64,000 nucleotides of DNA from Antedon mediterranea (taxonomy: Eukaryota > Echinodermata > Crinoidea > Comatulida > Antedonidae), in contig NC_092672.1 of assembly GCF_964355755.1 (NCBI RefSeq), positions 12,582,501-12,646,500 of the forward strand, read 5' to 3'. This document shows positions 45,801 to 57,299 of the stretch, piece by piece. Position 1 is the stretch's first letter; each line of letters begins with the position of its first letter. The notes beneath the pieces were generated by a model, which saw only the letters and a list, made by a program, of their open reading frames with translations, ran no database searches and was not told where the DNA came from. A program made the translations under genes and the position numbers.

Positions 45801-47990
45801 CAGTGTCAACAATCTAAGTTTTTTTCTACATAAAATATTGAATTTGGGATAATTATAAATTAAAATTAATCCATGTTTTCAGTAAAATGAAATTTGCGAA
45901 TAAGCAAATTTGTATAGAGAAATATGTTTGAGATTTAATAAATTAGAATGTTATAAAAATAAGCAATCAAGCATAAAGTACGACCTTAAGAGTATTTAAA
46001 TGGCTAATAAAACACTTTTACAATTGAATCAGTAATTAGTTATCTTGTAAACTAAGGTAGCCTATATGTATCCAATGTACCTCTCATTTTATTTACATTA
46101 AAGAAAAAACATGTTTTACTAATATTTGTTCTTGATCTGAGAACAAGTTAATAGGTCTAGTAACAAAATGTGTCCGTGGTCTTTAAACTCTACTCTTTAT
46201 TTATGCCCTAAAACACTCAATTAACATATGGGTCGTAACTGCATTACACTAGCATTCGCACTTTATAGAAACAGATCACAGATCAGCAAACAGGTATTTT
46301 GTGCCAATACAAAAGGCAGCAAAACAAGTAATATAGGTGAAATCTCAGTGAATTGAAACACACTATTACTGTGGAATATATTAATTTCAACTCAATGGGT
46401 TTAACAAATGACTAAGCTGATATTGTAAAGACCAAACATATACAGGAAAAGAAACACAATTGTTTTTTATAGGTATATTGTTAAATAAGCAACGTTAAAT
46501 TAAATGTTTGATACATTTTTATAAGAACATCTATGAAAAACAAAACAAAACAATTACTGTGTGTCGGGCGTTAATGTACTATATTCGATTATCATACGTT
46601 TTATGTGTCAGGTGGTTAAAATAAGAAATTGACATTTAGTTTAGGTTCAAGTTAGTTAAAACTAACAAAAAAGTAATCTTCTCATTGCTGGCCCACCTGG
46701 TACTATCGGATATAAACACATTTTGTTGAACAGCTTAAACCCCTACAGCTTTAATAGGTCAAATATTTTAATACAATTATTGCTTCCGGTTTTACACACC
46801 TCTATAATAATTCAGCTATCAATTTCTCTTTGTTTTTCTTTTAGTCTCAAATTTATGGAGTCCTAAAACAACGGTTTTCTTTTTTAGCATATTTCATAAT
46901 ACAGCAAAATACTTATTTAATGTTTCACTGTGATTCAAGAAAGTGCAAAACTGAAACAAGTAGAATATTAATTTCAATATATCATATTACATTTGCTCCA
47001 TCTCGGATAATAATCTTGTTAAAAATGGAAACTCAAAATGCAAAACATATTTCTATTGAGCTTAATTGCAAATTTAATTTCAGAAACAGGTTTTTGACGA
47101 AACAATCGTATCCATCCAAGCATCTTTCATCAATTCGTAATTAATTTTTCATTAATTTTTCCGTTTCATATTTGAAAGGTCTTTTTTATTGATTTCCAAT
47201 TATTTAATTAAGACTAATGTTCTTTCAGATATATACTTGTTCCTGATGCTCGACATATATATATTTTGAGGTCCGGTGTACAACATTGCTTTAAATAGTA
47301 TGCATTATTATTATTAGTAGGCCTATAGTATTACATTATATGAATCCTTTTGATTTGTCTTTCCTTTTTGTCATGTTTTTATATATTTTATTATATATAT
47401 ATAATATATATATATATATATTCTATGGCTTGTATAGACAATTATCGCAATGTGTAATATTAGTTTAATAGGATAGATATTTAATAGAATAATAGTTTGA
47501 CTTCATTTTAAATCAACATTAGATCAATTGAAGAGAAAGAATACTGTAGACTAATCAATACCATTTCTGTATGTGTTATTATTGCGCACATATTGACAAG
47601 TTACTGACGATTTATACCCAATTTAACACTATTCTATTCAACTGTGAATAATGGCCATCACAATTATTTAAATTGGCTGTGTTGTTTAATTTTATTTTTC
47701 AAATAAAAAACAATTGTACTTCAAAATGATTCTTCCTTTTTGTAAAAAACATACCATAATTTTTTTTAACATAAACATTATGTGTATATAAATTGAACAT
47801 ACTTTCTAGACTACTTTTGGTTAGGCCTACATTGTTTTATAAACAATTGCTAAGGCTTAATGAATAGTTGGCCATAAACCTACTAGATGTGAGTTATCGT
47901 AAAGTTAATCAATTGCAATAACTGTACACTGTAGTCACGAGTCAGAGAAAAGATGTTAGATGGAAATGGTCCGTTAAATGGTTAAAGTTA
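42860..47990. other. Intergenic region
   Basis: No exon recognised on either strand. Includes a possible LINE tail ending 'taaatgtatgcataaataaa' at about 43740-43795 and an (AT)n tract at 47390-47425. The rest is AT-rich and unexplained. Confidence 0.5.
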
Positions 47991-48002
47991 TTCTGCTCTA
48001 CA

Positions 48003-49310
48003 ATGTATACATGTAGCAATTTACTAGTATTCATATTTCTCATTTTTAAAACGTGTGTTGCACTACAATTTCTTCTAGAACCAGTAGACACGGATGCAGT
48101 GGAAAACGAAGAAGGATTTTTCTTTTGCATTGTTCGGGATCTTTTAGACGACCAGGAATTAGGATGGTTCCAAGGACCTGTACGATTGAGTAACAACACC
48201 CAGGTATTGGTAGATAACAATCGATACAATTTTGATTATGATGAAGATTTTGGGCAATATCGATTAGTCATCAATTCTGTTTCTCGTCAAGATGGGATGT
48301 CAACATTTTCATGTCGAATCATTCAAAATGGCGTCGTCGTCTTGCAATCAAGAGAAGCTAAGCTTCGCGTAAGTGAAATACCAAACAGATTATATCCGAT
48401 ATGTCTTCCATTAAGATCAAGATACAAAGTTGGTGACAGAGTTGTTGTTTCTTGTAAATCTGAAGTAACTACGCCTGCCGTAAGTCTAACTGTTAGTAGT
48501 GCTGATAGCGCTGTTGGTCAATCGTTACAGTATGATTACTCTGAACATAAGTATGTTTATCTTAGATATTCATTTTCAGCACAGGCTAAAAACAACGGAG
48601 ATGTATTTACATGTTCAATGACGTCTCCATCGATGAAGGAAGTACGTACATGTAACACATCGCCTTTAAATGTATACTTTAAACCAAACGTAACTATCCA
48701 AGGTCCAAAGCAAATTGACTACGAGAGAGAAGAAATATTTATATGTTATAGCAATTCTAATCCCCAGGCTTTTAGATATCATTGGCGATTTGAGCCACCG
48801 ATACACCCGAACCGTTACAAAACTTTGGATAATATATTACAATTAGTAGAATCAAACCAAGACTTAATTGGCAGTGTTGTTGTTTGCGTTGCTGAAAATG
48901 CAATTGGGAACGGAACTTGTGAGTTCATGCTAAATGGCGCTGAGGAAAGCACCGCAGAAACGCACCTGCTTTCTACAACATCAGGTAGAGAATCAATTTA
49001 TTTTACTGAGCAGCCGCAGATATGGTGGGACAGTAATCGAAACAACGTATTGATTTCTCTTGGTGCAATTACAGTGTTTCTAATTGCTGCTTTTATACCG
49101 TTATGCATAATAAAATGTTATACTATGGAGAGAAAAAATCCTTCTTATTACAAAACATCCATGACAGATTACACCGAGTCAGCCAATCAACTTTCGCAGG
49201 CGTTACCGCTTTCCGGACAAGTTGCAACATGGAACAGATCTGTAGGCGTTCAGGTTAGGACTACCAGAGGAAGAGGTCAATCTGAAAGTCCAGCACATAG
49301 ATATGTTTAA
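48003..49310 (+). CDS. Intronless three-Ig type I membrane receptor, paralogue 1
   Basis: A 435-residue open frame. Signal peptide about 1-20 (hydrophobic LLVFIFLIF). Ig1 about 22-123 with C42, W55 and C104 (DGMSTFSC). Ig2 about 132-225 with C151 and C204 plus an extra pair C134/C217. Ig3 about 229-311 with C248, W261 and C295. Sequons at N64, N218, N229 and N303. TM helix about 349-371, then a 64-residue tail containing WNRSVGVQV at 410-418. A poly(A) signal is at 49613-49618. It probably acts in adhesion or recognition at the cell surface; ligand and pathway are unknown. No ITIM or ITAM fits. Having no intron is unusual for an Ig receptor. Its closest relative in the window is the gene at 52542. 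Confidence 0.85.
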   Translation: MYTCSNLLVFIFLIFKTCVALQFLLEPVDTDAVENEEGFFFCIVRDLLDDQELGWFQGPVRLSNNTQVLVDNNRYNFDYDEDFGQYRLVINSVSRQDGMSTFSCRIIQNGVVVLQSREAKLRVSEIPNRLYPICLPLRSRYKVGDRVVVSCKSEVTTPAVSLTVSSADSAVGQSLQYDYSEHKYVYLRYSFSAQAKNNGDVFTCSMTSPSMKEVRTCNTSPLNVYFKPNVTIQGPKQIDYEREEIFICYSNSNPQAFRYHWRFEPPIHPNRYKTLDNILQLVESNQDLIGSVVVCVAENAIGNGTCEFMLNGAEESTAETHLLSTTSGRESIYFTEQPQIWWDSNRNNVLISLGAITVFLIAAFIPLCIIKCYTMERKNPSYYKTSMTDYTESANQLSQALPLSGQVATWNRSVGVQVRTTRGRGQSESPAHRYV

Positions 49311-49319
49311 TTTGTGTTA

Positions 49320-51080
49320 TCACTGTGTAATGTGTCAATTATTTCGCATAATAGCAAGATACGTTTTTATATCGCGATATTCACTTACATTGCTGATGAA
49401 CAAATCCAGCACGGCCTAACTGCACAGCAGAGTTATTGGTTTGCATGCAAAATGGATTGGGAATATTTGTGTCAACATTAATTCAGTTATAACAATTTTA
49501 GTAGGCCTATATTCTACATAAAAGTAATGCATTCACGCAAAGTTCAATCCAAACGAATGACATGTTAGAATGTCCCAGTATAGAATTCAATATTCGTTTA
49601 ATATTGTAAGAGAATAAACATAGCTGGTACCTGTGCGGATAAAATGAAATTTATATTGTAATTAGGCCTATCGATCATTTAGAAAGAAAACAGTGAAATT
49701 TCAATTATTGATATATAGACAAGGCAGAGTAATTTACCCATGACTAAATAGGATCAATAGCTACATTGATAATGCAATACACCTAGGTTTATAAATTCCC
49801 TTGAAGACAAAATGATTGAGGTTTAACATGTCTGTAGTGCTTACAATAAGATTGTATAATACTTTTGTTTGATATACAAAACAAGCTGTCTTTATGTCTT
49901 GATTCAATGTAGGCATACTGATCAAAATAACAATTATGTTGATAATATACCTGCCAGACTGATATATAAATTCACACTGTATTACAGAACAGTATCGATA
50001 AACATGCACAACTATAAACTCATGCAACTAGCATTATTTCGACGACCATTTATATTGTATCATCCGCCTCCCATCAGCTAATCTGCTTATTCTATATTAT
50101 ACGAAGTGGTCTATATTTTCTCTAGGCTCGTTTTAGCTCAACTGCAACAACTCCAGTTGTATATGCATATTCAATTCAAGATTAGCCTAACAGTATCTAT
50201 CCTTAGATGAACTTCAACGTGTGGTTAAGTTATTATAACTGTTACGTTATGTTATTGAAAATAAAACCTAATCTGCCTTATCAGATCTATTACCTGATAA
50301 CACATTATACTAGTACTGCGCCCTCTTTTATTGTTTTTCACAACCACATCAAAAACAAGTCTTACCATAGAAACATTAGTATTATCACTATGGTATTATA
50401 TAATAAATAAGAAATAAATACAATATTTATTCGTTCTTTATAAAAGTTATATATATAGGCTATATATAAATGCTTTGATTATTTATTTTTATTAAATTTG
50501 TATTGTTGTTCTTATACATTTAATAGCGGAGATTTTGGATCCTTATATATTACACGAAACAAAACAAAAGTAGGATCTGTATAATACAGTATATCCATTT
50601 GCACATTTGTATTTCAATACCAGTTTTAACTATACTAAATTGACCTATGGCCTAGTAATGATATTCTGGTGAGTTAGGTTTGCGAATACACCGTGTGTTT
50701 CCAATAGAAAGAGTGCTTGAGAATGCATATACAACCAGCACGACCCCTATATCCTTCACCCCGATGTAAATTTCGAAATTTACATCACACATGTATTGTT
50801 ACGATACATGGTATTTAGTATCAAATGTTAGGAAGCGGAACATTTAATTTTGCATAGTACAGTTTCGTACTTCGCATAATCGTATGCCTTATAAGGCATA
50901 CAGGGTGTTTATGGGTTTAGAATCATAGGTCAGGAATGAGGTGGAGGTGGAGGGGGAGTGTGATAATTTAATATTTGTTGTCAAATAAGTTGTTCTACAC
51001 TACAAAAAAAATATTCCTTAAACAGACTAAAGCTAATATTAGTCTAGGAAAAATGTGGTTGAGTTATTAGTTGGACATTA
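49320..51080. other. Intergenic between the Ig genes, left part
   Basis: Nothing coding seen. A 24-bp palindrome, gatgtaaatttc and its complement, is at 50764-50787. Confidence 0.5.
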
Positions 51081-51095
51081 CTAAACAAGGCCATA

Positions 51096-51188
51096 TACAT
51101 GGCTGCAGTCGCGTGCTCAAGTTAGTGTTTACCTACCGACCAACCGACCGACATAGTGAGCTATAGAATCGCGTTGCACGCGACTAAA
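51096..51188 (-). repeat. GGTC-rich element, complete copy
   Basis: On the minus strand it runs AGTCGCGTGCAACGCGATTC, (GGTC)n, then GAGCACGCGACT and CAGCCATGTATATGGCCTTG. AGTCGCGTGC and GCACGCGACT are exact inverted ends, with a second small hairpin at the first end. Confidence 0.7.
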
Positions 51189-51189
51189 A

Positions 51190-52520
51190 CATTGATTTAT
51201 TTTTTTAATTTAGAGACTGTGCAGTGTTTTATTGGTCAATTCAAGTTAAGAAAGGGTTTAATTGGAAATTGAAAATGGCTGTCTGTCTTTTCTCTATTTG
51301 TATTTCACTTCTATTCTTATAAAAACATTGTGGTAATTACATGTTTCTTTTTTAACATTAAAACACATTATTATTTTACGTTTTTTCGTTGCTCTACGGT
51401 AATTAAATGTCTTTCTGTGTCATTTATTCATTTAGGGTCTATATAATACCATGCTTTGTTCCAGCAGTGAACTTTAAGCTTTGTGATACAGTGTGAAATC
51501 AAATAATCCATACCCTAAGAAAGAATACAGATTTTTTTCAAACTTGTGCTAAATACCGTAATTACCATATGTATTTGTATTTAAATACCATATATATTCG
51601 CGTACCATACTCAACATGCAATTGAATGGATTATAATGAGGATCATGTCATTTAACGCAAGATTTATTATTTTAAATGCCCGTCACATTTTAATCCCGGG
51701 ATCCACTAATACTCTACCCTCTGGCTTTCACACTTAGTAGTCACAATACAAAACAAAACAGAATCATAATAAACGTAAAAGTTAACAGTACAACAAATAA
51801 TTAAAGTGACATGTGTAAAAAAAGACTCATTCACTTTGGGTTGAAATTATTGAAATAATTATGGTAATGTTCAGGTATATCATTGTGTTGTGTGGTGGGA
51901 ACACCAGAAAGATACGGTACAGTTTAACACATTAACGTAGTGAAACCAAACACGATATCTGTGAAGTTGAATCGAACACGGAATGGTTAGCACCTCAGAA
52001 TACAAGCTTAACAAAGGGAATTACCCTATTCCTGTTTGTTTTCATACTTCATGCATAATATTACCCCAGCTTTCATAGTCATAACATTAGAAGGTCAATA
52101 ACGTATCGTGCTAAACAAAAGAATATATTTGATCACACAATGAACAATAATTCTAAATCCTAGGCCAGCGTGAAATTCATTATTGTTACTTTGTTAATTT
52201 AAAACTCTTATAAGTTGGTTGTCAGCTGGTAAACAAATTTAATAAAATGTAGGTCTACATGGCAATATGTTTATGCTACCACAGCATAACTGTTTTAAAA
52301 CAGAATTTCAACACATTATCAATTTTACCTGTACACAACCTCGCAAAGGAAGTGACGTAAGTGCATTTTTTTACTGCATATTATGCAAACATCACGAAAT
52401 ATTTCCATGGCCATAATTATCTGCGCAGCTGAGAATCTATAATGATCCTTGTTTGAACGTTAACGCGAATATCATCAACATTTCATTATATTTTTGGAGA
52501 AGCAGTGAAGTCTAATAACA
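51190..52520. other. Upstream region of Ig paralogue 2
   Basis: No coding sequence seen. The promoter cannot be placed with confidence; an AT-rich 'attatatttttgg' lies about 50 bp before the start codon. Confidence 0.4.
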
Positions 52521-52541
52521 TTTCAACGAAAATACATCAGT

Positions 52542-53954
52542 ATGGATATATTTATATTATTATTTTCGTGGGTAAGTGTCTTCTTAATAACTGTTTGTAA
52601 TGGCGCAAAAATCGGAGTACAACCGAACGATGTATCGGCAATTGAAGGAGACGAGGCGAAATTTATTTGTTTAGTGACTGATCTAGGAAATAATGAAGTG
52701 GTTTCTTGGATGAAAGACAATGTGAAGATAAGCACAGGCGAAACCCTTCTTATTTCTTTTGAAAAATACAAAATTGATGTTTCTAATGGTGTTTATACTC
52801 TTACAATTAAGAATGTTGTTAGTGACGATGGTGGTTTTGCATATGCCTGCCGAGTTTATAACGGCAACAATGTCATTTTAAAATCAGATGTTGCTCTTGT
52901 TGAAGTACAAGAAATCCCAGCCGATTACTACCCGCGATGTGAAATTTCGCCGTCGTTAAACTATCGCAGCGGCAGTATGGTGTCTGCCGTCTGTACTGCC
53001 GAGAAGACCCAACCCGTTGTAAGTCTTGCTTTAAAAAAAAATGGTGTTAATATTAACGGTGACTTGAGCATCTCACCAAATATGGTGACACTCAAACACA
53101 TATTTACCGCAAATGAAAATAATGATGGTGATGTATTCACGTGTGTTATGCGATCATCTGTTAAGAACTTACAGAGAAATTGTACAACATCACCGCTTAT
53201 TCACAACTATATTCCCATCGTTAACATACAAGGTTCTGAAGAAATGGATAAAGGCAGGGAAGCTATTTTTATTTGTACATCAAATGCAGTGCCGAAAGAA
53301 ACCGATTTCATTTGGTCTTTTAGTCGAGAAATAGACAGTAATCGTTACGATACAAGTTTTAAACAAATTTTAAAAATAACTGATCCGGAAGAAGATCTGG
53401 CTGGAACCGTGATAACATGTACAGTAAGAAACTCAATAGGAGAATCGTCAGATGAAATAACTATAGTTTCATTGAAAGTTATTAAAAACGGTGTCGTTAC
53501 AACCCCATCAACACCAACGAACTTAAATAATAGTCAGACTATTAAAACTGGTATACTAAGCCCACCAAGGGTAGGCACAAGTAGTGACCCTGACAAGTGG
53601 CATGAAAATATAGCAACTGTAGCCATAATTGCAGGGTTAGCTCTTATAATATTTCTTCTGCTAGCACTTTTACCTATTGTTTGCATAAAATATTTTCGGA
53701 AAAATTCAAATAGCGGTTACAGTCAGGCTAGAGCTGAAAGTGAGACATACGGGTTCAGTGATTCACGTGTTAGGCCTCAACCAATAATGATTCCTCTTCC
53801 AATAGAGGAAGAACCCCCTCAATGGACTAGAACAATAGGAACCCAGGTTACAGAGGAAGATGTAGCAGAGCCAGTAGTCGAGGTACCCACTACAGATCCA
53901 ATATATATTGAAATTCCCCCTGATCGCTATATATACTCATCTGCGTCCTTATGA
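52542..53954 (+). CDS. Intronless three-Ig type I membrane receptor, paralogue 2
   Basis: A 470-residue open frame. Signal peptide about 1-21 (IFILLFSWVSVFLITVCNG). Ig1 about 24-123 with C43, W56 and C103. Ig2 about 131-220 with C151 and C201 plus the extra pair C133/C214. Ig3 about 226-313 with C245, W258 and C293. Then a Thr/Pro/Ser stalk (318-350), a TM helix about 357-383 and an 87-residue tail. The tail has PPQWTRTIGTQV, shared with paralogue 1, and YIEI at 455-458, which fits a YxxPhi or SH2-type site. Shared landmarks include EIPxxxYP, VSL, NGDVFTC and NRY. A poly(A) signal lies at 54539-54544. The proposed role is surface recognition or adhesion, from the fold only. Confidence 0.87.
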   Translation: MDIFILLFSWVSVFLITVCNGAKIGVQPNDVSAIEGDEAKFICLVTDLGNNEVVSWMKDNVKISTGETLLISFEKYKIDVSNGVYTLTIKNVVSDDGGFAYACRVYNGNNVILKSDVALVEVQEIPADYYPRCEISPSLNYRSGSMVSAVCTAEKTQPVVSLALKKNGVNINGDLSISPNMVTLKHIFTANENNDGDVFTCVMRSSVKNLQRNCTTSPLIHNYIPIVNIQGSEEMDKGREAIFICTSNAVPKETDFIWSFSREIDSNRYDTSFKQILKITDPEEDLAGTVITCTVRNSIGESSDEITIVSLKVIKNGVVTTPSTPTNLNNSQTIKTGILSPPRVGTSSDPDKWHENIATVAIIAGLALIIFLLLALLPIVCIKYFRKNSNSGYSQARAESETYGFSDSRVRPQPIMIPLPIEEEPPQWTRTIGTQVTEEDVAEPVVEVPTTDPIYIEIPPDRYIYSSASL

Positions 53955-53999
53955 CTAGAACCGAACTTACTAGAGGCTCTGGAGGCAAAGGAAAATGTA

Positions 54000-56150
54000 G
54001 CCGAGCAAAATATATATGTATAATATAATTATTTTTGATATGCATAATAGTATTGTATGTATTTATAAATATTTTTATTCAAATCCGAATCTTTCATATT
54101 TATCTATTCTATAGATGTTACATTCGTATAGTTATCAATACATTATTCATTTAACCAATTCAATTATTTATTACAGTCGATTGAGTGTATACCTTCTCAT
54201 TACATTATGTTTATTTCGCCATATTTGTTCATTTATTTTAGTCTATTTACTGATTATGTTAAAATATATTATGATTTATGTAGGCCTACGTATGTTTTCC
54301 ACGGAATTTTTGTACATATTTTCTGTTTAGTTCATTCCTTTATTTTAACATAGACAGTTATTTCTAATTTTTTTTCAAATAATGTAGTTTAACTGGTATT
54401 CATGAATAATACTACAGTAATTTTTTCTCAACATTTTTTATCTCATCATGCATCTTTCCATGTCGTATTTATCGATGTTTCCTGAATAACTCTTTCATAA
54501 TATAAAGTTTCCATAATTCATAATAATCATGAATATTTAATAAATTAATTAATACAATGATTGATTATACATACTGCTATGTACGTAATTGCAGTATACA
54601 TTATTTTACAGTAACGAACTCTATTAGTAACAGGATTTCAATGAAACCTCCGTCCTGTCTACAGCATACCTCTGCTATTTACCAAGTAATGACCATGGTA
54701 TATAATCACATACGTATTACTATCTGTGGGTTTCTTTTTTTAAACTAATTAACATAATGTGTGTGGTAATCGACAAAAACAAAAAAACTGCCTTACGTGT
54801 GGATGTAGATAACGAGTTTAATATTGTAATTCCATTGCCAAATAAAATAATGTGTATCTATACATATGAGGAAGGGTAGTTTGCTATTACCTGTGCTACA
54901 ATTCTGATGTAAATAGACTTTGTAGATAATTGTAAAATGTTCTTTGTATTCATTGCTCCACTGGGAAAACAAACAAAGAAACGTTCGTGTAGCAGAGCAG
55001 TTCATAACTTAATTAAAATGCGTTCCTTGGTGTGTCTGTGAACAATCAATTGATTCTCCTATTCTATCATATTACTTGGATTTCTTTGTGATTAAATGAA
55101 TTTTTAAATGATGTTTATAAAACAAATTCTTGCATTGTTTTAAAAGTAAACACGTCAATTATCAATTGCTATCTTGCTGTCGATAATAACCAGTGACCAG
55201 TGTAATTAAAATAGGACATATTACGTAAGCTCTGTATGCAATATCACATTTTATGATGTACCCTTATTATAAGGATATCACTATTATATTTGGGCTCATC
55301 ACACTTTTTTCCAACTTGTTTGGTAGTGTGGATAGAGCTTAAGTAATAATGCTACCCATTATGCTTTATATTGCTGTAACAGTACAATATTGTAGGCTAT
55401 GTCTCTGATTAGTTGTTTTAATTTTGTATATCAGATCATTTGGATGTGTATCATCAAGTATGGAACAAAAGCAAACGTGTTCGTATACAAATCAGATACA
55501 TGTTATGTTAATACACTCTTATTAGGATTGTGTTAATATTGTGTGTACAGCATGGCAATCCGTAGAAAATACTCAATAGCCATTACATATAATTAATTAT
55601 TCCGTTCCTTTGTGTGTTCCATTCACATGACCTATGAACTCTCAGCAATGTATTATAGCTAAAACGCAATGCCGTCAGTGTAATGCTGGCGTTAGGGAAT
55701 ATTTTCACTGTAACACTTATGTAATAAACTGTAATATTTAATTGATACTATTATAAAACTCTGCCATCACATCTGTCATATATGTACGTATTAAACATTT
55801 ATTAGTTTATGGCGATTAATATTTATAGTCATATTTTTGGGTGTTTGAATGCAAAGTAACAGTACTGTCTTCCTTTACGCAAATAAATATTGATTATGCG
55901 ACCAGCAGCAGTTACAATCGTTTAAATTATACAATAACTAGCCGCCGAATATTTTATTTCGAAAATAATGTCATACGAGTTAATCATCGTGTCAAATTAT
56001 TATGTTGTATACGACTCTATTGTATCAGAACAAAGAAAGTAAATAGAATAGAACAATTAATACAATATAATTATGGTTGGTATTTTACTAGCTAAGGCTA
56101 AATCAACTTTTTAAAATTATTAAGCTTGAGGACAAATATTAATAACTTAT
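54000..56150. other. Intergenic region
   Basis: 3' UTR of Ig paralogue 2 up to about 54560, then AT-rich DNA without recognisable genes or repeats. Confidence 0.45.
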
Positions 56151-56152
56151 AC

Positions 56153-56186
56153 CATGGAGGAAAAAATATTTATTTTTTCCTCCATG
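56153..56186. repeat. 34-bp palindrome
   Basis: catggaggaaaaaata and its complement are 16-bp perfect arms separated by TT. Confidence 0.85.
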
Positions 56187-56819
56187 CTTATACTTTATAA
56201 TTATCATTCTGATGATGTCATCATTATGTTAAAATATTTAATCCGCGATGAGGATGTTAACATATTGACGTATGTGTATATTACTTACTATAATAACGGT
56301 TATGTACAGTACTGTAAATTATTCAAACACTTATTCTGAGCGTTGTTAATAGACATGCGCGCTCATAAGATACTTCATGCTTGTGTAATAACTAGTGAGT
56401 TTACAATGGTTTGCATGTTAATTGACATGTAAGTAAATATTAAAATAGACTCATGTAAAAATTAAAAAAACACTCTTAGGCATATTATGTTATTATTTTT
56501 AATGGTTTAGGTTCAACAATGACTTATTGAAGAAACATATGATGGAATGTAAACACAATAAGCAACGCAATGTTGAATATTTTCCCGAGCTTTTGTAAAT
56601 AAAAAGATAAGCACCTTATTAAATACTATTGATACATTTTAAAGTGTGATATACTAATATTAATATTGTTATTGAGTGGATATAGCAAATGACAATGCCT
56701 ATTTCGAGATTGTTACTGTAGCCTATATACCATTTAGGCCACACAGTTTGAGACAAAGGGTTAGACAACAAGCTTTAACATGATGACGTATTTTGCAACG
56801 CTATTAAAGGAGCATATTT

Positions 56820-57295
56820 ATTATTATCAAGGTATCATTATAATTGTTTATTACAAATCAATAATGATAATGATGACAATGAAAAACGTTATCATCATGA
56901 TAAGTAAAATATAATAATCTTCACATCCAAATATCACCATCATCATCATTATCATCATCATCAACGTCGTCGTCATCACCACCATCATCACCGTCATCGA
57001 CATCATCATACATACATCAAGGTATCTTTATAACTGTTTATTATTAGTAGTTTTCTTTGATTAGTTAATTATTAATATATGATAATGATGAATGAGAAAC
57101 GTTATCATCATGCTAATTATAATATATTAATCTTCACATGAAAACATCATCGTCGTCGTCATCATAATCATCATCATCACCACCAACATCATAATTATCA
57201 TCATCGTTCGTCGCCGTCTCGTCATCACCGTCATCAAAATCGTTATCACCGTCGTCATCATCCCTCCACTCATCATAATCAACATCATCAAATTA
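56820..57295. repeat. Duplicated unit with ATC-rich microsatellites
   Basis: 'atcaaggtatc(a/t)ttataa' through 'gaaacgttatcatcatg' to 'atcttcacat' occurs twice (56828 and 57017), each followed by a (CAT/CGT)n tract (56934-57011 and 57145-57290). Confidence 0.8.
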
Positions 57296-57299
57296 GCCT

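Noticed and set aside
52542-53954. Canonical ITIM in the tail of Ig paralogue 2
   Set aside because: The residue two before Tyr455 is Pro, not Ser/Ile/Val/Leu, so the ITIM consensus is not met.
56934-57011. CRISPR-like regular repeat
   Set aside because: It is a simple trinucleotide microsatellite without spacers of constant length, in animal DNA.
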